Source of the DNA: an uncultured Clostridia bacterium
Lineage (GTDB): Bacteria; Bacillota; Clostridia; Peptostreptococcales; Anaerovoracaceae
Reading direction: 5' to 3'
DNA: 15,789 nucleotides
NCBI GenBank assembly: GCA_945788655.1
Contig: CALZMV010000018.1
Coordinates: forward strand, 1-15,789
Shown here: piece by piece, positions 15,203 to 15,789 of the stretch
Layout of the letters: every line of letters begins with the position of its first letter
Position numbering within the stretch: the first letter of the stretch is position 1
Program-made: the position numbers and the translations under genes
Notes under the pieces: generated by a model
What the model was told of the DNA's origin: nothing
Seen by the model: only the letters and a program-made list of their open reading frames with translations
The model's database searches: none

Positions 15203-15762
15203 TGACACAGATTATCGATAACATCAAAGAATTGATGACGGGAAAGCTTCAGCTTGTGGTGGCAATAGATGGTATGTCTGCATCGGGAAAGAGCACCTTG
15301 GCCGAAAGACTGGAATTTCAGCTTGGGGCAGAGATTATCCATATGGATGATTTCTTTTTACCTCAAGACCTGAGAACTGAAGAGAGGCTGAAGGAACCCG
15401 GAGGGAATGTCCACTATGAAAGATTCCAGACGGAGGTTGCATCTAAAATTCAGAGAATGCGTTCTTTTGAATACGGCGTGTTTGATTGCAGCAGGATGGA
15501 AATAACAGAATATAAAAGAATAGAAAACGATAAAAAAATAATTGTAGTGGAAGGAGCCTATTCCATGAGATCGGAGTTTTTGGGCCTTTATGACTACAAG
15601 ATATTTATGAAGACTGCGCCTGAAACGCAGTTGAAACGAATAACAGAAAGAAACGGAGAAGAGATGGCAAAGCGTTTTGAAGCTCAGTGGATTCCTATGG
15701 AAAACGCTTATTTCAAAGCCTTTGATGTGGAAAAAAGTGCGGATATAGTCATTGAAACATAG
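15199..15762 (+). CDS. Uridine kinase-like P-loop NTPase
   Basis: A 187-residue cytoplasmic protein with a Walker A motif GMSASGKST (25-33), an acidic substrate-side motif HMDDFFLP (48-55), a hydrophobic strand ending in VVEGAYSM, and a LID-like basic stretch QLKRITERNGEE. These features fit the uridine kinase/phosphoribulokinase superfamily, but the protein is shorter than classical Udk (about 210 residues) and has diverged in the substrate region, so its substrate is uncertain. It overlaps the DUF2284 gene by 4 nt. The upstream gene ends inside ATGATG, so either of the first two Met codons could be used. Only 27 bases follow before the window ends, with no visible terminator, so the operon may continue. 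Confidence 0.8.
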   Translation: MMTQIIDNIKELMTGKLQLVVAIDGMSASGKSTLAERLEFQLGAEIIHMDDFFLPQDLRTEERLKEPGGNVHYERFQTEVASKIQRMRSFEYGVFDCSRMEITEYKRIENDKKIIVVEGAYSMRSEFLGLYDYKIFMKTAPETQLKRITERNGEEMAKRFEAQWIPMENAYFKAFDVEKSADIVIET

Positions 15763-15789
15763 AGAAAAGGGATTTTGAAAGCTGATATT

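Noticed and set aside
1..15789. CRISPR arrays, tRNA or rRNA genes, insertion sequences, phage genes
   Set aside because: No regularly spaced repeats, tRNA cloverleaf-like runs, rRNA-like segments, transposases or integrases were seen on either strand.

Overview
The window looks like chromosome from a low-to-middle G+C, anaerobic Gram-positive bacterium, most likely a member of the Clostridia. The grounds are AGA-rich and AT-leaning codon use, strong AGGAGG-type ribosome binding sites, a class B sortase, a fused FeoA-FeoB iron transporter, and a histidine-degradation operon that ends in tetrahydrofolate-linked enzymes as in amino-acid fermenters. No genus can be named from the sequence alone. 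Nothing resembles a phage, plasmid, insertion sequence or CRISPR array.

Left part (1-3680, all minus strand): a sigma-54-type activator with PAS, AAA+ and Fis-HTH domains, cut by the left edge, lies 50 bp downstream of a UraA-type uracil:proton symporter. Upstream of the symporter is a 23S rRNA guanine-N1 methyltransferase of the RlmA family. The methyltransferase terminator and the symporter promoter occupy the same bases.

Middle-left (3681-6375): a divergent promoter region, then a plus-strand iron operon. It holds a 7-codon leader ORF, a 42-codon membrane miniprotein read from TTG, and a FeoA-FeoB fusion that also appears to start at TTG. These overlap one another and the operon closes with a clear terminator.

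Centre (6376-13246): a roughly 400-bp gene-free stretch carries nested inverted repeats, then a promoter and a perfect 22-bp palindrome. The operon hutH-hutU-hutI-fchA-ftcD follows, ending at a terminator. Together the enzymes convert histidine to urocanate, imidazolonepropionate and formiminoglutamate, then pass the formimino group to tetrahydrofolate, yielding glutamate, ammonia and methenyl-tetrahydrofolate. HutU is the long (674 aa) form resembling animal urocanase.

Right part (13247-15789): a class B sortase (plus) converges on a small DUF4430 lipoprotein (minus) across a bidirectional terminator. Divergent from the lipoprotein is a two-gene unit with a 4-nt overlap: a DUF2284 cysteine-rich protein and a uridine-kinase-like P-loop protein.

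Most of the window is recognisable metabolism. The least explained items are the miniprotein cassette ahead of feoAB, the hut palindrome with its scattered half-sites, and the nested inverted repeats at 6457-6672.
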